Assembly (NCBI RefSeq): GCF_000346755.1
Contig: NZ_ANNV01000181.1
Span: 1-58,119, forward strand
Source of the DNA: Pseudomonas sp. CBZ-4
GTDB lineage: Bacteria > Pseudomonadota > Gammaproteobacteria > Pseudomonadales > Pseudomonadaceae
Direction of reading: 5' to 3'
Length of the DNA stretch: 58,119 bases
A model generated the notes under the pieces. It saw only the letters and a list, made by a program, of their open reading frames with translations, had not been told where the DNA came from and did not search any database. This document shows positions 17,816-28,281 of this stretch, piece after piece (the first letter of the stretch is position 1; the number at the start of each line of letters is the position of its first letter). A program made the position numbers and the translations under genes.

Positions 17816-18385
17816 ATGTTTTGGTCACTGGCGATTCTCGCCTACCTGCTCGGCTCGCTGTCCTTCGCCATTTTGCTCAGCCGCCTGACGGGAAATCCCG
17901 ACCCGCGAATGAGTGGCTCAGGCAATGCCGGCGCCACCAATATGTTGCGCCTGGCCGGCAAGAAGCTCGCCGTGCTGACGTTGCTGGGCGACCTGTGCAA
18001 GGGCCTGTTGCCCGTGCTGATCGCCAGCCTCGCCGGCCTTACCCTGCAACAGCAGGCGTGGATCGGCGTGTGTGCCGTCCTCGGCCATCTGTTTCCCCTG
18101 TACTTCCGCTTTCGCGGCGGCAAGGGTGTGGCCACGGCGGCCGGCATGCTGCTGGGGATCTACCCACCGGCGGCCTTGCTGGCCGTTATCGCCTGGCTGC
18201 TGACGTTCTACCTGACCCGCACCAGCTCGCTCGCCGCGCTGATCGCCACCCCGCTGACCCTGCCGTTGCTGGCCTGGCAGGAACCGGCGGCGCTGTTGCC
18301 GATGAGCGTACTGACACTGCTGATCGTCTGGCGCCACCGCGGCAATCTACGCGACCTGTTTGCCGGGCGCGAACGGCATTTTTAA
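17816..18385 (+). CDS. plsY: Acyl-phosphate:glycerol-3-phosphate acyltransferase PlsY
   Basis: PlsY uses acyl-phosphate to acylate glycerol-3-phosphate, the first step of phospholipid synthesis. The 189-residue protein is an inner-membrane protein with about five hydrophobic helices. It has the three conserved loops: GSLSFAIL, then SGNAGATNMLR (near residues 35-45) for glycerol-3-phosphate, and FRGGKGVAT (about 98-106). Divergence from folB and convergence with tsaD is a common Pseudomonas arrangement. Confidence 0.96.
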   Translation: MFWSLAILAYLLGSLSFAILLSRLTGNPDPRMSGSGNAGATNMLRLAGKKLAVLTLLGDLCKGLLPVLIASLAGLTLQQQAWIGVCAVLGHLFPLYFRFRGGKGVATAAGMLLGIYPPAALLAVIAWLLTFYLTRTSSLAALIATPLTLPLLAWQEPAALLPMSVLTLLIVWRHRGNLRDLFAGRERHF

Positions 18386-18417
18386 ATACCCGCGATGAGC
18401 CCGGCTCACGTTACGCG

Positions 18418-19443
18418 CTACAGCGGTGACAACTGCTCCATCGGCCAGCGCGCCTGCACGCTGATCGCCAGGCTCTCATGCTGGCCGGCCTGCAAGCGCT
18501 GGCAGCCGGCATAGGCGATCATCGCGCCGTTATCGGTGCAAAACTCGGGGCGTGCGTAGAACACGTCCCCTTTCATGTCGCCGAGCATTTTTTCCAACGA
18601 CGTGCGCAAGGCCTTGTTGGCGCTCACGCCGCCAGCGATCACCAGGCGCTTCATGCCGGCCTGCTTGAGGGCGCGCTTGCACTTGATGGTCAAAGTCTCC
18701 ACCACGGCCTGCTGGAACGCCAGCGCGATGTCGCAACGGGCTTGCTCACTGTCGTCCCCGGCGCTGACGCTGTGCTGCCAGGTATTCAGCGCAGAGGTTT
18801 TCAGGCCGCTGAAGCTGAACATCAGGCCCGGGCGATCACACATCGGTCGCGGGAAGGTGTAGCGGCCGGCCACGCCTTTTTCGGCGAGACGGGCGATTTC
18901 CGGGCCACCTGGATAATTGAGGCCCATCATCTTCGCGGTCTTGTCGAAGGCTTCGCCGGCAGCGTCATCCAGGGATTCGCCCAGCAGGGTGTATTGGCCG
19001 ATGCCGTCCACCTGAACCAGCTGCGTATGACCGCCAGACACCAACAAAGCGACGAACGGGAACTCGGGCGGTGTTTTTTCCAGCATCGGTGCCAGTAAAT
19101 GGCCTTCCATGTGGTGCACGCCGAGGGCCGGAATGCCCCAGGCAAACGCCAGCGCCTGGGCGCAAGAAGCCCCAACCAGCAGGGCTCCGACCAATCCGGG
19201 GCCTGCGGTGTAGGCAATCGCGTCGATCTCGGTCGGCACGCAGCCGGCCTCGTCCAGCACCTGGCGAATCAACGGCAGCATGCGCTTGACGTGATCGCGG
19301 CTGGCAAGCTCCGGCACCACGCCGCCATAGGCACGGTGCAGGTCGATCTGACTGAACAGTGCATCGGCCAAAAGCCCGCGTTCACTGTCGTAAAGTGCGA
19401 CACCGGTTTCGTCGCAGGAGGTTTCAAGTCCCAGTACTAGCAT
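18418..19443 (-). CDS. tsaD: tRNA N6-threonylcarbamoyladenosine transferase TsaD
   Basis: TsaD, with TsaB and TsaE, transfers the threonylcarbamoyl group to A37 of ANN-decoding tRNAs. The 341-residue protein shows LGLETSCDETGVALYD at the N-terminus, HRAYGGVVPELASRDH (residues 36-51), the iron-binding HMEGH with H111 and H115, LVSGGHTQL and a C-terminal FCTDNGAMIAYAG. It is transcribed away from rpsU. Confidence 0.97.
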   Translation of the reverse strand: MLVLGLETSCDETGVALYDSERGLLADALFSQIDLHRAYGGVVPELASRDHVKRMLPLIRQVLDEAGCVPTEIDAIAYTAGPGLVGALLVGASCAQALAFAWGIPALGVHHMEGHLLAPMLEKTPPEFPFVALLVSGGHTQLVQVDGIGQYTLLGESLDDAAGEAFDKTAKMMGLNYPGGPEIARLAEKGVAGRYTFPRPMCDRPGLMFSFSGLKTSALNTWQHSVSAGDDSEQARCDIALAFQQAVVETLTIKCKRALKQAGMKRLVIAGGVSANKALRTSLEKMLGDMKGDVFYARPEFCTDNGAMIAYAGCQRLQAGQHESLAISVQARWPMEQLSPL

Positions 19444-19530
19444 GGGTTTGCGCCTTGTAGAGGCTGAATTCGAAGGCGCGCATAATAGTCGCCACTCCCC
19501 CTCCCGACTAGCGGTTTTCGATCAGAGGCT

Positions 19531-19559
19531 TTGCATTCCGGGCAATGAGGGGTTAACAT
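19531..19559 (+). promoter_or_regulatory. Candidate promoter of rpsU-dnaG-rpoD
   Basis: TTGCAT (19531-19536), a 17-base spacer and TAACAT (19554-19559) form the best sigma-70-like pair in the tsaD-rpsU divergent gap. The A/T-rich stretch after it would give a leader of about 80 bases before the rpsU start. Confidence 0.5.
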
Positions 19560-19645
19560 CCGCAACCCTTAAAAACCGACGACCTCAGCCGCGAATTTCT
19601 TGCGACGAGAACGTTGATCCCGGTAATGAAAGAAGGTAGCTCTGG

Positions 19646-19861
19646 ATGCCAGCCGTCAAAGTTAAAGAGAACGAACCCTTCGACGTAGCTCTGCGTCGTT
19701 TCAAGCGCTCCTGCGAAAAAGCCGGTGTACTGGCTGAAGTTCGTAGCCGCGAATTTTACGAGAAGCCAACTTCTGAGCGTAAGCGCAAAGCAGCAGCCGC
19801 TGTTAAGCGTCACGCTAAGAAAGTTCAGCGCGAACAGCGCCGCGCCGTTCGTCTGTACTAA
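19646..19861 (+). CDS. rpsU: 30S ribosomal protein S21
   Basis: S21 is a small, highly basic 30S protein involved in initiation on natural messages. The 71-residue sequence ([20 protein letters not shown], then [19 protein letters not shown] core and an arginine/lysine-rich tail) is typical of gammaproteobacterial S21. It heads the macromolecular synthesis operon. A hairpin 30 bases after the stop could let S21 be made in excess of primase. Confidence 0.97.
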
Positions 19862-20303
19862 TACACAGACGTTCGTAGCAAGCTTCTGCCAAGCCCGGCC
19901 CTCAGCCGGGCTGCTGGCATTTGCGGATATCGCTTGATGCTTCACTGTTGACGCCGCACACGCGACCGAAACAACTGCTTCACACGTCAGGACTGGCTCT
20001 TCTGCCAGCGGTGCACGTCTCTTCTGACGAGTCTAACAAGGCTACTGACGAGCACACTTATCCTACAAACAGGCGATCAACTGTGTCGGCTGTGCCTGCA
20101 CGAGCTTCCGAGGCCCACCACTGGCCAACACCGGATGCCGGGGCAACATTTCCATGCCGAAAAGCTGATTGAAATTAACGTCAGTGAATGAACGGCAGAT
20201 ACACTTCCTGAAAGCCCAAGCAGACAGTTGATGATCGAGCCACGATACGTGCGCCCGAGCACATCACGGGCCCTCATTTACACGCAGTGATGACGAGAAC
20301 GCC
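19862..20303 (+). other. 442-base gene-free spacer between rpsU and dnaG
   Basis: I find no credible gene here on either strand. Frames are short and do not resemble a known family, and the stretch looks poorer in GC than its flanks. It starts with the post-rpsU hairpin and contains a few small stem-loops (for example CTGGC-TCTTCT-GCCAG near 19993). In P. aeruginosa PAO1 a YqeY-like gene (PA0578) sits between rpsU and dnaG; that gene is not recognisable here. Confidence 0.6.
19892..19912 (+). terminator. Attenuating hairpin after rpsU
   Basis: AGCCCGGC (19892-19899) and GCCGGGCT (19905-19912) form a perfect 8-bp stem with a 5-base loop. Flanking GCCA/TGGC can extend it imperfectly. There is no run of T, so it is likely a partial terminator or processing site, in line with the rpsU-dnaG attenuation known in E. 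coli. Confidence 0.65.
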
Positions 20304-22274
20304 ATGGCCGGGCTGATTCCCCAGAGCTTTATTGACGACCTTCTGAACCGCACCGACATCGTCGATGTTGTCAGCTCGCGCGTGCAACTGAAAAAAGCCG
20401 GCAAGAACTACACCGCCTGCTGCCCGTTTCACAAAGAGAAAACCCCGTCGTTCAGCGTCAGCCCCGACAAGCAGTTCTACTACTGCTTCGGCTGCGGCGC
20501 GGGCGGCAACGCCCTCGGTTTTCTCATGGACCACGACAACCTGGATTTCCCCCAGGCCATCGAGGACCTGGCGAAAGCCGCCGGCATGGAAGTCCCGCGC
20601 GAAGAAAGTGGCCGCCCGCACAAACCGCGCCAACCCACCGATTCGCCGCTTTACCCACTGCTGACGGCCGCTGCCGACTTTTATCGCCAGGCGCTTAAAA
20701 GCCATCCGCAGCGCAAGGCCGCCGTCGACTACCTCAAGGGTCGCGGCCTCACCGGTGAAATCGCCCGCGATTTCGGCCTGGGTTTTGCCCCACCCGGCTG
20801 GGACAACCTGTACAAGCACCTGAGCAGCGACACCCTGCAGCAAAAGGCCATGATCGACGCCGGCCTCTTGGTGGAGAACGCCGAGACCGGCAAGCGCTAT
20901 GACCGATTCCGCGACCGCGTGATGTTTCCGATCCGCGACAGCCGTGGCCGCATCATCGCCTTCGGTGGCCGCGTGCTGGGGGACGACAAGCCCAAGTACC
21001 TGAACTCCCCGGAAACCCCGGTATTCCACAAGGGCCAGGAACTCTACGGGCTGTTCGAAGCGCGCAAGAACAACCGCAACCTCGATGAAATCATCGTGGT
21101 TGAAGGCTATATGGATGTGATCGCACTCGCCCAGCAGGGCCTGCGCAACGCGGTGGCAACACTGGGTACCGCCACCAGCGAAGAACACTTGAAGCGCCTG
21201 TTTCGCGTCGTGCCCAGCGTCCTGTTTTGCTTCGACGGCGACCAGGCCGGCCGCAACGCCGCCTGGCGCGCCCTCGAAGCCACGCTGTCGAGCCTGCAAG
21301 ACGGGCGCCGCGCACGCTTTTTGTTCCTGCCCGAGGGCGAAGACCCGGACACCCTGGTCCGCTCCGAAGGCACCGACGCATTCCGCGCCCGCATCAATCA
21401 ACATGCGCAGCCGCTGGCGGACTACTTCTTCCAGCAACTGACCGAAGAAGCCGATCCGCGCTCCCTCGAAGGCAAGGCCCACATGGCCACCCTCGCCGCG
21501 CCGCTGATCGACAAGGTGCCAGGCGCCAACCTGCGTACCCTGATGCGTCAGCGCCTGCAAGAAATCACCGGTTTAAGCGGCGAAGCGGTCAGCCAGCTGG
21601 CCCACAGCGCACCACAAGAGGCGCCGCCAGCCTACGACCCAGGCATGGATTACGACGCCATGCCGGACTATGCCGACTTCCACCAACCCCACGAGGCCTA
21701 CGCGCCCCAGCAGGAGTGGACACCGAAAAAACCCGGCGCTGGCGGCAAGCAGTGGGACAAGAAACCCTGGAGCAAGAACGGCAAGCGCGGTGATCGTGAC
21801 GAAGCCTACGCCCCACGCACCCCGGTCGCCGTAGAAGCGCCAACCTTGATTGCCCTGCGCACCCTCATCCATCACCCGCAATTGGCGGGCAAGGTTGAAA
21901 GCGCCGATCATTTTGCCAACGCCAGCAACACCTACGCTCAGGTGTTAATCGCACTGATTGAAGCGGTACAGAAAAATCCTAAGCTAAACTCAATTCAGCT
22001 GATGGCTCGCTGGCACGGCACCGAACAAGGTCGCTTGTTGAAGGCACTCGCGGAAAAGGAGTGGCTAATTGACGGCGATAACCTTGAACAACAGTTTTTA
22101 GACACCATTATTAGGTTATCCGAGGGCCAGCACACGCAGACCCTCGACGAACTCATCAAGAGAGCAAGGCAGCCAGGATTATCGGCTGAAGAGCAAATTC
22201 AGATAGCAAAACAGATGCGCGACCTCTTAAAACAGAATGTTTCCGCATCAAACCCGACCTCAGCTGGCGTGTGA
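20304..22274 (+). CDS. dnaG: DNA primase DnaG
   Basis: DnaG lays RNA primers for the replication fork and docks on DnaB helicase. The 656-residue protein has a CHC2 zinc finger (C40, H43, C61, C64), an RNA polymerase core with the TOPRIM motifs VVEGYMDVIAL (about residues 267-277) and FDGDQAGRNAA, and a C-terminal helicase-binding domain after a glycine/lysine/proline-rich linker (about residues 430-500). The stop is 67 bases before rpoD, with a TATAAT box in between. Confidence 0.97.
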   Translation: MAGLIPQSFIDDLLNRTDIVDVVSSRVQLKKAGKNYTACCPFHKEKTPSFSVSPDKQFYYCFGCGAGGNALGFLMDHDNLDFPQAIEDLAKAAGMEVPREESGRPHKPRQPTDSPLYPLLTAAADFYRQALKSHPQRKAAVDYLKGRGLTGEIARDFGLGFAPPGWDNLYKHLSSDTLQQKAMIDAGLLVENAETGKRYDRFRDRVMFPIRDSRGRIIAFGGRVLGDDKPKYLNSPETPVFHKGQELYGLFEARKNNRNLDEIIVVEGYMDVIALAQQGLRNAVATLGTATSEEHLKRLFRVVPSVLFCFDGDQAGRNAAWRALEATLSSLQDGRRARFLFLPEGEDPDTLVRSEGTDAFRARINQHAQPLADYFFQQLTEEADPRSLEGKAHMATLAAPLIDKVPGANLRTLMRQRLQEITGLSGEAVSQLAHSAPQEAPPAYDPGMDYDAMPDYADFHQPHEAYAPQQEWTPKKPGAGGKQWDKKPWSKNGKRGDRDEAYAPRTPVAVEAPTLIALRTLIHHPQLAGKVESADHFANASNTYAQVLIALIEAVQKNPKLNSIQLMARWHGTEQGRLLKALAEKEWLIDGDNLEQQFLDTIIRLSEGQHTQTLDELIKRARQPGLSAEEQIQIAKQMRDLLKQNVSASNPTSAGV

Positions 22275-22288
22275 GGTCATAGCTCGGG

Positions 22289-22294
22289 TATAAT
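22289..22294 (+). promoter_or_regulatory. Consensus -10 box for independent rpoD transcription
   Basis: A perfect TATAAT at 22289-22294 lies between dnaG and rpoD. The region 16-18 bases upstream (TGGCGT) is a poor -35, so activity may depend on an extended contact or another factor. Independent rpoD promoters near the end of dnaG are known from other gammaproteobacteria. Confidence 0.5.
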
Positions 22295-22341
22295 CCTCGG
22301 CTTGTTTTTTGCCCGCCAAGACCTTCAGTGGATAGGGTGTT

Positions 22342-24192
<1,851 letters not shown>

Positions 24193-24196
24193 TACC

Positions 24197-24228
24197 AAAC
24201 CCCCGGCCCAGGCCGGGGGTTTTGTTTT
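24197..24228 (+). terminator. Rho-independent terminator of rpoD
   Basis: CCCCCGGCC (24200-24208), a two-base loop, GGCCGGGGG (24211-24219), then TTTTGTTTT. A perfect GC-rich stem plus U-tract, five bases after the rpoD stop. Confidence 0.95.
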
Positions 24229-24313
24229 CTACAGCAAAAAATCCCGCGCAACACCCCTCCCCCGCAATGCCCGTCTACACTCGAACCATTCCCCGTGCCA
24301 TAACGAGACCGTT

Positions 24314-27300
24314 ATGCCCAGATTGCCGACCGTGTTACTGCTGTCGCTGCTGACCTGGACCGCAACGGCTGGCGCGTTGACTCTTACCGACGATGAGCGT
24401 GGCTGGCTGGCGGACCATCAGGAGCTGCGGCTGGGGGTGGATGCGTCATGGCCACCCTTCGAATACCGCGATGAAAATGGCCACTACCAAGGCCTGGCCG
24501 CAGATTACGTGCGCCTGATCCAGGACCGCCTGGGCGTGAGGGTCAAGCTGATCGAACCGGCGAGCTGGAGCGCTGTGCTCGAACAAGCCCGGAACAACCA
24601 GCTCGATTTGCTGCCCGGCATCATGTCCACCCCGGAACGCCAGAGCTACATGGCGTTCACGCGCCCCTACCTGGACTTTCCCATCGTAATCCTGGCCCAT
24701 GAAGGCGGCGCCAAGCCACACACCCTCAAGGACCTCTACGGACTGAAAATTGCGGTGGTGGAAAACTACGCGCCCCATGAACTGCTGCGCACCCACCATC
24801 CCGATCTCAACCTGGTGGCCATGCCAAATGTCAGTTCAACCCTGCAAGCACTGGCCACCGACGAAGTGGATGCCGTGGTCGGTGACCTCGCCTCCAGCGT
24901 CTGGAGCCTGCGCCAACTGAAGCTCGATGGCTTGTACGTGAGCGGCGAAACGCCCTATCGCTATCAACTGGCGATGGGCGTGCCCCGGGACAACAAAATG
25001 CTGGTCGGCATCCTCGATAAAGTCCTCGCCGACCTCAGCCCGCAAGAAACCGACGCCATCCAGCAACATTGGGTCGGCAGCATCACCGATCATCGCGCTT
25101 TTTGGACCGACCTGCTGACCTACGGCTTGCCGACGGTATTACTCCTGAGCACCGTATTGGCCATCGTCATTCGGATAAATCGCCGGCTCAGCTCGGAAAT
25201 ATCCCGCCGCGTCGCGCTAGAGCAGGAACTGCGCAGCAGCGAATACCACTACCGCGGCCTGGTGGAGAGCCTGTCCGCCATCGCCTGGGAAGCCAGCGTT
25301 GTCGATTTCACCTACAGCTACGTATCACCTCACGCCGAAGACTTGCTCGGTTACCCCCGCGCCCACTGGCTGATCCCGGGTTTCTGGCGCAACATCATTC
25401 ACCCGGCCGACCTGACACGCGCCGAAACCTACTGCCACCGCGAAACCCGCGCCAACCGCGACCACAGCATTGATTACCGCGTCATCACCGCCGATGGCCG
25501 CTGTCTGTGGGTGCGGGACATTGTCAGCCTGATAGAACACGGCCATGAGCCGGTGCTGCGCGGTTTGATGATCGACATCAGCGAGGCCAAACGCACCGAA
25601 GAAGCCTTGCAGCTATCGGAGCAAAAGTTTGCCTCGGTGTTTCAGCAATGTCCGGACATCTTGATCATCGCCCGCCTGTCCGACGGCTGCCTGCTGGAGG
25701 TGAACAAGGCGTTCGAGGACCAGGTTGGCCTGAACGCTGAAGAGGTGGTGGGTAAAACCGGCACACAGTTGAATATCTGGGGGACCGAGGGTACCGGCCC
25801 GGATCTGCTGCAACGAGTGCAGACCGCCAGTATCCGCAACCTGGAGATGCCCTTTCGGCGCAGCAACGGCCAAGCCTTTACCGGCCTGATTTCCGCCGAA
25901 CCGTTCCAGCTCGATACCATCGAAGCCATTGTGGTGGTGGTGCGCGATATCTCCCAGCTCAAGGAAACCCAGCAGCAACTGCAAACCTCCGAAGAAAAAT
26001 TCGCCAAGGCGTTCCACGCCTCCCCCGACGGCTTGCTGTTGAGCCGCCAGAGTGACGGCCTGTTGATCGAAGTAAACGATGGCTTCAGCCGTATCACCGG
26101 TTTCAACAGCGCGGCATCCCTCGACCAGTCAGCCCTGGACCTGGGCATCTGGGTCGACCTCAACGAACGCAAGCACATGCTGGAACTGATGCAACGCGAC
26201 GGTTTTGTCCGCGACTTCATCTGCCATATCCGTCGCAGCGACGGGCAGATCCGGCTCTGCGAGTTGTCCAGCCGGCCACTGCCCATTGGCGATGACGACT
26301 GCATGCTCACCATCGCCCGCGACATCACCGAGCGCCAACTGATGCAGGAGAAGCTGCAACAAGCCGCCACGGTCTTCGAAAGCACCGCCGAAGGCGTGCT
26401 GATCACCGACACCCGGCAGAACATCAGCGCAGTCAACCGCGCCTTCAGCGAGATCACCGGCTACAGCGAGGCCGAGGCCTTGGGCCACACCCCGCGCCTG
26501 CTCGCCTCCGGGCTGCACGACAGCGCCTTCTATGCGGCGATGTGGCACCAACTGACGGCCCAAGGGCATTGGCAGGGCGAGATTTCCAACCGCCGCAAGA
26601 ATGGCGAGGTTTACCCCAGCTGGCTGACGATCAGCGCCGTACGCAACCGTGATGAACTGATCACACACTTTGTAGCCGTGTTCGCCGACATCTCCAGCCT
26701 CAAACTGGCCCAGGCGCGCCTCGACTACCAGGCGCACCACGACCCTTTGACCGGCCTGCCCAACCGCACACTGTTCGAAAACCGGTTGCAGGCCGCCCTC
26801 AACGGCCATCAGGAAACCGGCAAGCAAGGCGCCGTGCTGTTTCTCGACCTCGACCGCTTCAAACACATCAACGACAGCCTCGGCCACCCCATTGGCGACC
26901 TCTTGCTCAAAGACATCGCCGTGCGCCTCAAGGAACAACTGCGCGATATCGACACCGTCGCCCGCCTCGGCGGCGATGAATTCATCATCCTGCTGCCAGG
27001 CCTGCAACACGCCACCGACGCCGACTACCTCGCGAACAAACTGCTGGCGTGCTTCACCCCACCGTTCCAGGCCGGCGAACACGAGTTTTTTATCAGCGCC
27101 AGTATCGGCACCAGCCTCTACCCCCAGGACGGCACCGACGTCGCCACCCTGGTGAAGAACGCCGACGCCGCGATGTACCGCTCCAAGGCCAAGGGCCGCA
27201 ACCGGGTCGAGAGTTACACCCGCGACCTCACCGCCCAAGCCAACGAACGCGTGGCCCTGGAACACGAACTGCGTCGCGCCATCGAGCGCGACGAACTGAG

Positions 27301-28057
27301 CCTCTACTACCAGCCAAAACTCAGCCTGGTGACGCAAGAACTGATCGGCGCAGAAGCCCTCATCCGCTGGCACCACCCGACCTTCGGCGACGTGCCTCCC
27401 GAGCACTTCATTGCCCTGGCCGAAGAAAACGGCATGATCCTGCAGATTGGCGACTGGGTACTCGAACAGGCCTGCCGACAACTGCACGCCTGGCAAGGCA
27501 CCTTCGACGATTTCGGCACCCTCTCGGTCAACCTCGCCGGCGCGCAACTGCGCCACCCCAACCTGCTGTCACGCATCGAACAACTGCTGCGCGACTACCA
27601 CCTCGAACCCGGCTGCCTGCAATTGGAGATCACCGAAAACTTCATCATGAGCCAGGCCGAAGAAGCGCTGGCAGTCCTGCACCAACTCAAGCGCCTGGGC
27701 GTACAACTGGCGATTGACGACTTTGGCACCGGCTATTCATCCCTCAGCTACCTCAAGCGCCTGCCGCTGGACTTCCTGAAAATCGACCAATCCTTCGTCC
27801 GCGGCCTGCCCGACGACCCCCACGACGCCGCCATCGTCCGTGCCATCATCGCCCTGGGCCACAGCATGCAATTCACCATCATTGCCGAAGGCGTGGAAAA
27901 CCCCGCGCAGCAGGCGTTTCTTGCCGCAGAAGGCTGCGAACAGATGCAAGGCTACATCGTCAGCCTGCCCCTGCCGCCGGAGCTTTTTGCCGCGAGCTTT
28001 CTTCGTATGAGCCTTGAGGATTTTTCGGATAGCACAGCAGAGAAACCATCGCTATAA
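24314..28057 (+). CDS. Sensor protein: periplasmic SBP_bac_3 + 4 PAS + GGDEF + EAL
   Basis: This 1247-residue membrane protein probably makes and/or breaks cyclic-di-GMP in response to a periplasmic small molecule. A signal peptide (to about residue 21) leads into an amino-acid-binding-protein-like domain (about 25-258) and a transmembrane helix (about 268-289). Roughly four PAS repeats follow (about 305-430, 435-550, 555-680, 685-800). The GGDEF domain has GGDEF at residues 886-890 with an intact RxxD inhibitory site (RDID) before it. The EAL domain starts with E1014-A-L and keeps ENFIM, DDFGTGYSS and LKIDQSF, so both activities are plausible. The ligand is unknown. The promoter of the downstream tRNA overlaps its 3' end. 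Confidence 0.93.
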   Translation: MPRLPTVLLLSLLTWTATAGALTLTDDERGWLADHQELRLGVDASWPPFEYRDENGHYQGLAADYVRLIQDRLGVRVKLIEPASWSAVLEQARNNQLDLLPGIMSTPERQSYMAFTRPYLDFPIVILAHEGGAKPHTLKDLYGLKIAVVENYAPHELLRTHHPDLNLVAMPNVSSTLQALATDEVDAVVGDLASSVWSLRQLKLDGLYVSGETPYRYQLAMGVPRDNKMLVGILDKVLADLSPQETDAIQQHWVGSITDHRAFWTDLLTYGLPTVLLLSTVLAIVIRINRRLSSEISRRVALEQELRSSEYHYRGLVESLSAIAWEASVVDFTYSYVSPHAEDLLGYPRAHWLIPGFWRNIIHPADLTRAETYCHRETRANRDHSIDYRVITADGRCLWVRDIVSLIEHGHEPVLRGLMIDISEAKRTEEALQLSEQKFASVFQQCPDILIIARLSDGCLLEVNKAFEDQVGLNAEEVVGKTGTQLNIWGTEGTGPDLLQRVQTASIRNLEMPFRRSNGQAFTGLISAEPFQLDTIEAIVVVVRDISQLKETQQQLQTSEEKFAKAFHASPDGLLLSRQSDGLLIEVNDGFSRITGFNSAASLDQSALDLGIWVDLNERKHMLELMQRDGFVRDFICHIRRSDGQIRLCELSSRPLPIGDDDCMLTIARDITERQLMQEKLQQAATVFESTAEGVLITDTRQNISAVNRAFSEITGYSEAEALGHTPRLLASGLHDSAFYAAMWHQLTAQGHWQGEISNRRKNGEVYPSWLTISAVRNRDELITHFVAVFADISSLKLAQARLDYQAHHDPLTGLPNRTLFENRLQAALNGHQETGKQGAVLFLDLDRFKHINDSLGHPIGDLLLKDIAVRLKEQLRDIDTVARLGGDEFIILLPGLQHATDADYLANKLLACFTPPFQAGEHEFFISASIGTSLYPQDGTDVATLVKNADAAMYRSKAKGRNRVESYTRDLTAQANERVALEHELRRAIERDELSLYYQPKLSLVTQELIGAEALIRWHHPTFGDVPPEHFIALAEENGMILQIGDWVLEQACRQLHAWQGTFDDFGTLSVNLAGAQLRHPNLLSRIEQLLRDYHLEPGCLQLEITENFIMSQAEEALAVLHQLKRLGVQLAIDDFGTGYSSLSYLKRLPLDFLKIDQSFVRGLPDDPHDAAIVRAIIALGHSMQFTIIAEGVENPAQQAFLAAEGCEQMQGYIVSLPLPPELFAASFLRMSLEDFSDSTAEKPSL

Positions 28058-28058
28058 T
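28053..28058 (+). promoter_or_regulatory. tRNA promoter -10 box inside the preceding stop codon
   Basis: A perfect TATAAT (28053-28058) overlaps the last codons and the TAA of the GGDEF/EAL gene, 15 bases before the tRNA. The matching -35 (TAGCAC, 28030-28035, 17-base spacer) is weak. A GCG-containing discriminator follows the box, as in stringently controlled stable-RNA promoters. Confidence 0.6.
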
Positions 28059-28072
28059 CCGCGACCTGTTAA

Positions 28073-28149
28073 GGGCCTATAGCTCAGTTGGTCAGAGCAG
28101 AGGACTCATAATCCTTTGGTCCACGGTTCAAGTCCGTGTGGGCCCACCA
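28073..28149 (+). tRNA. tRNA-Ile2 (anticodon CAU, lysidine-modified) with encoded CCA
   Basis: The 77 bases fold fully: acceptor GGGCCTA/TGGGCCC, D stem GCTC/GAGC, anticodon stem GAGGA/TCCTT around the loop CTCATAA (anticodon CAT at 28107-28109), T stem CACGG/CCGTG with TTCAAGT, discriminator A and genomic CCA. A CAU anticodon can mean Met or, after TilS modification, Ile (AUA). The C4-G69 and C5-G68 acceptor pairs match known TilS identity elements, so I favour tRNA-Ile2 over elongator tRNA-Met. Confidence 0.85.
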
Positions 28150-28154
28150 ACTCC

Positions 28155-28182
28155 AAAGCCGCGCATTGCGCGGCTTTCGCGT
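28155..28182 (+). terminator. Terminator of the tRNA transcript
   Basis: AAAGCCGCGC (28155-28164), three-base loop, GCGCGGCTTT (28168-28177), a perfect 10-bp stem six bases after the CCA end, ending in TTT. Confidence 0.85.
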
Positions 28183-28281
28183 TTCTGGCGGAATAGTTTC
28201 TCAGCCTGCCCAGGCGAATAAAACGACGAAAGTGTCCAAAAAACGTCCACACTCTCAGCGCCAACCCACTGGAGCCCTCCC

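Noticed and set aside
19921..20172. 83-residue open frame in the rpsU-dnaG gap as a small gene or yqeY remnant
   Set aside because: No start signal, no family similarity and none of the conserved YqeY segments.
26129..27556. 475-residue open frame antisense to the GGDEF/EAL gene
   Set aside because: Compositional shadow; the plus-strand protein has all GGDEF and EAL catalytic motifs.
28073..28149. Elongator or initiator tRNA-Met from the CAU anticodon
   Set aside because: An initiator would have a mismatched first acceptor pair and three G-C pairs in the anticodon stem, which are absent. C4-G69 and C5-G68 fit tRNA-Ile2 better than elongator Met. Some doubt remains.
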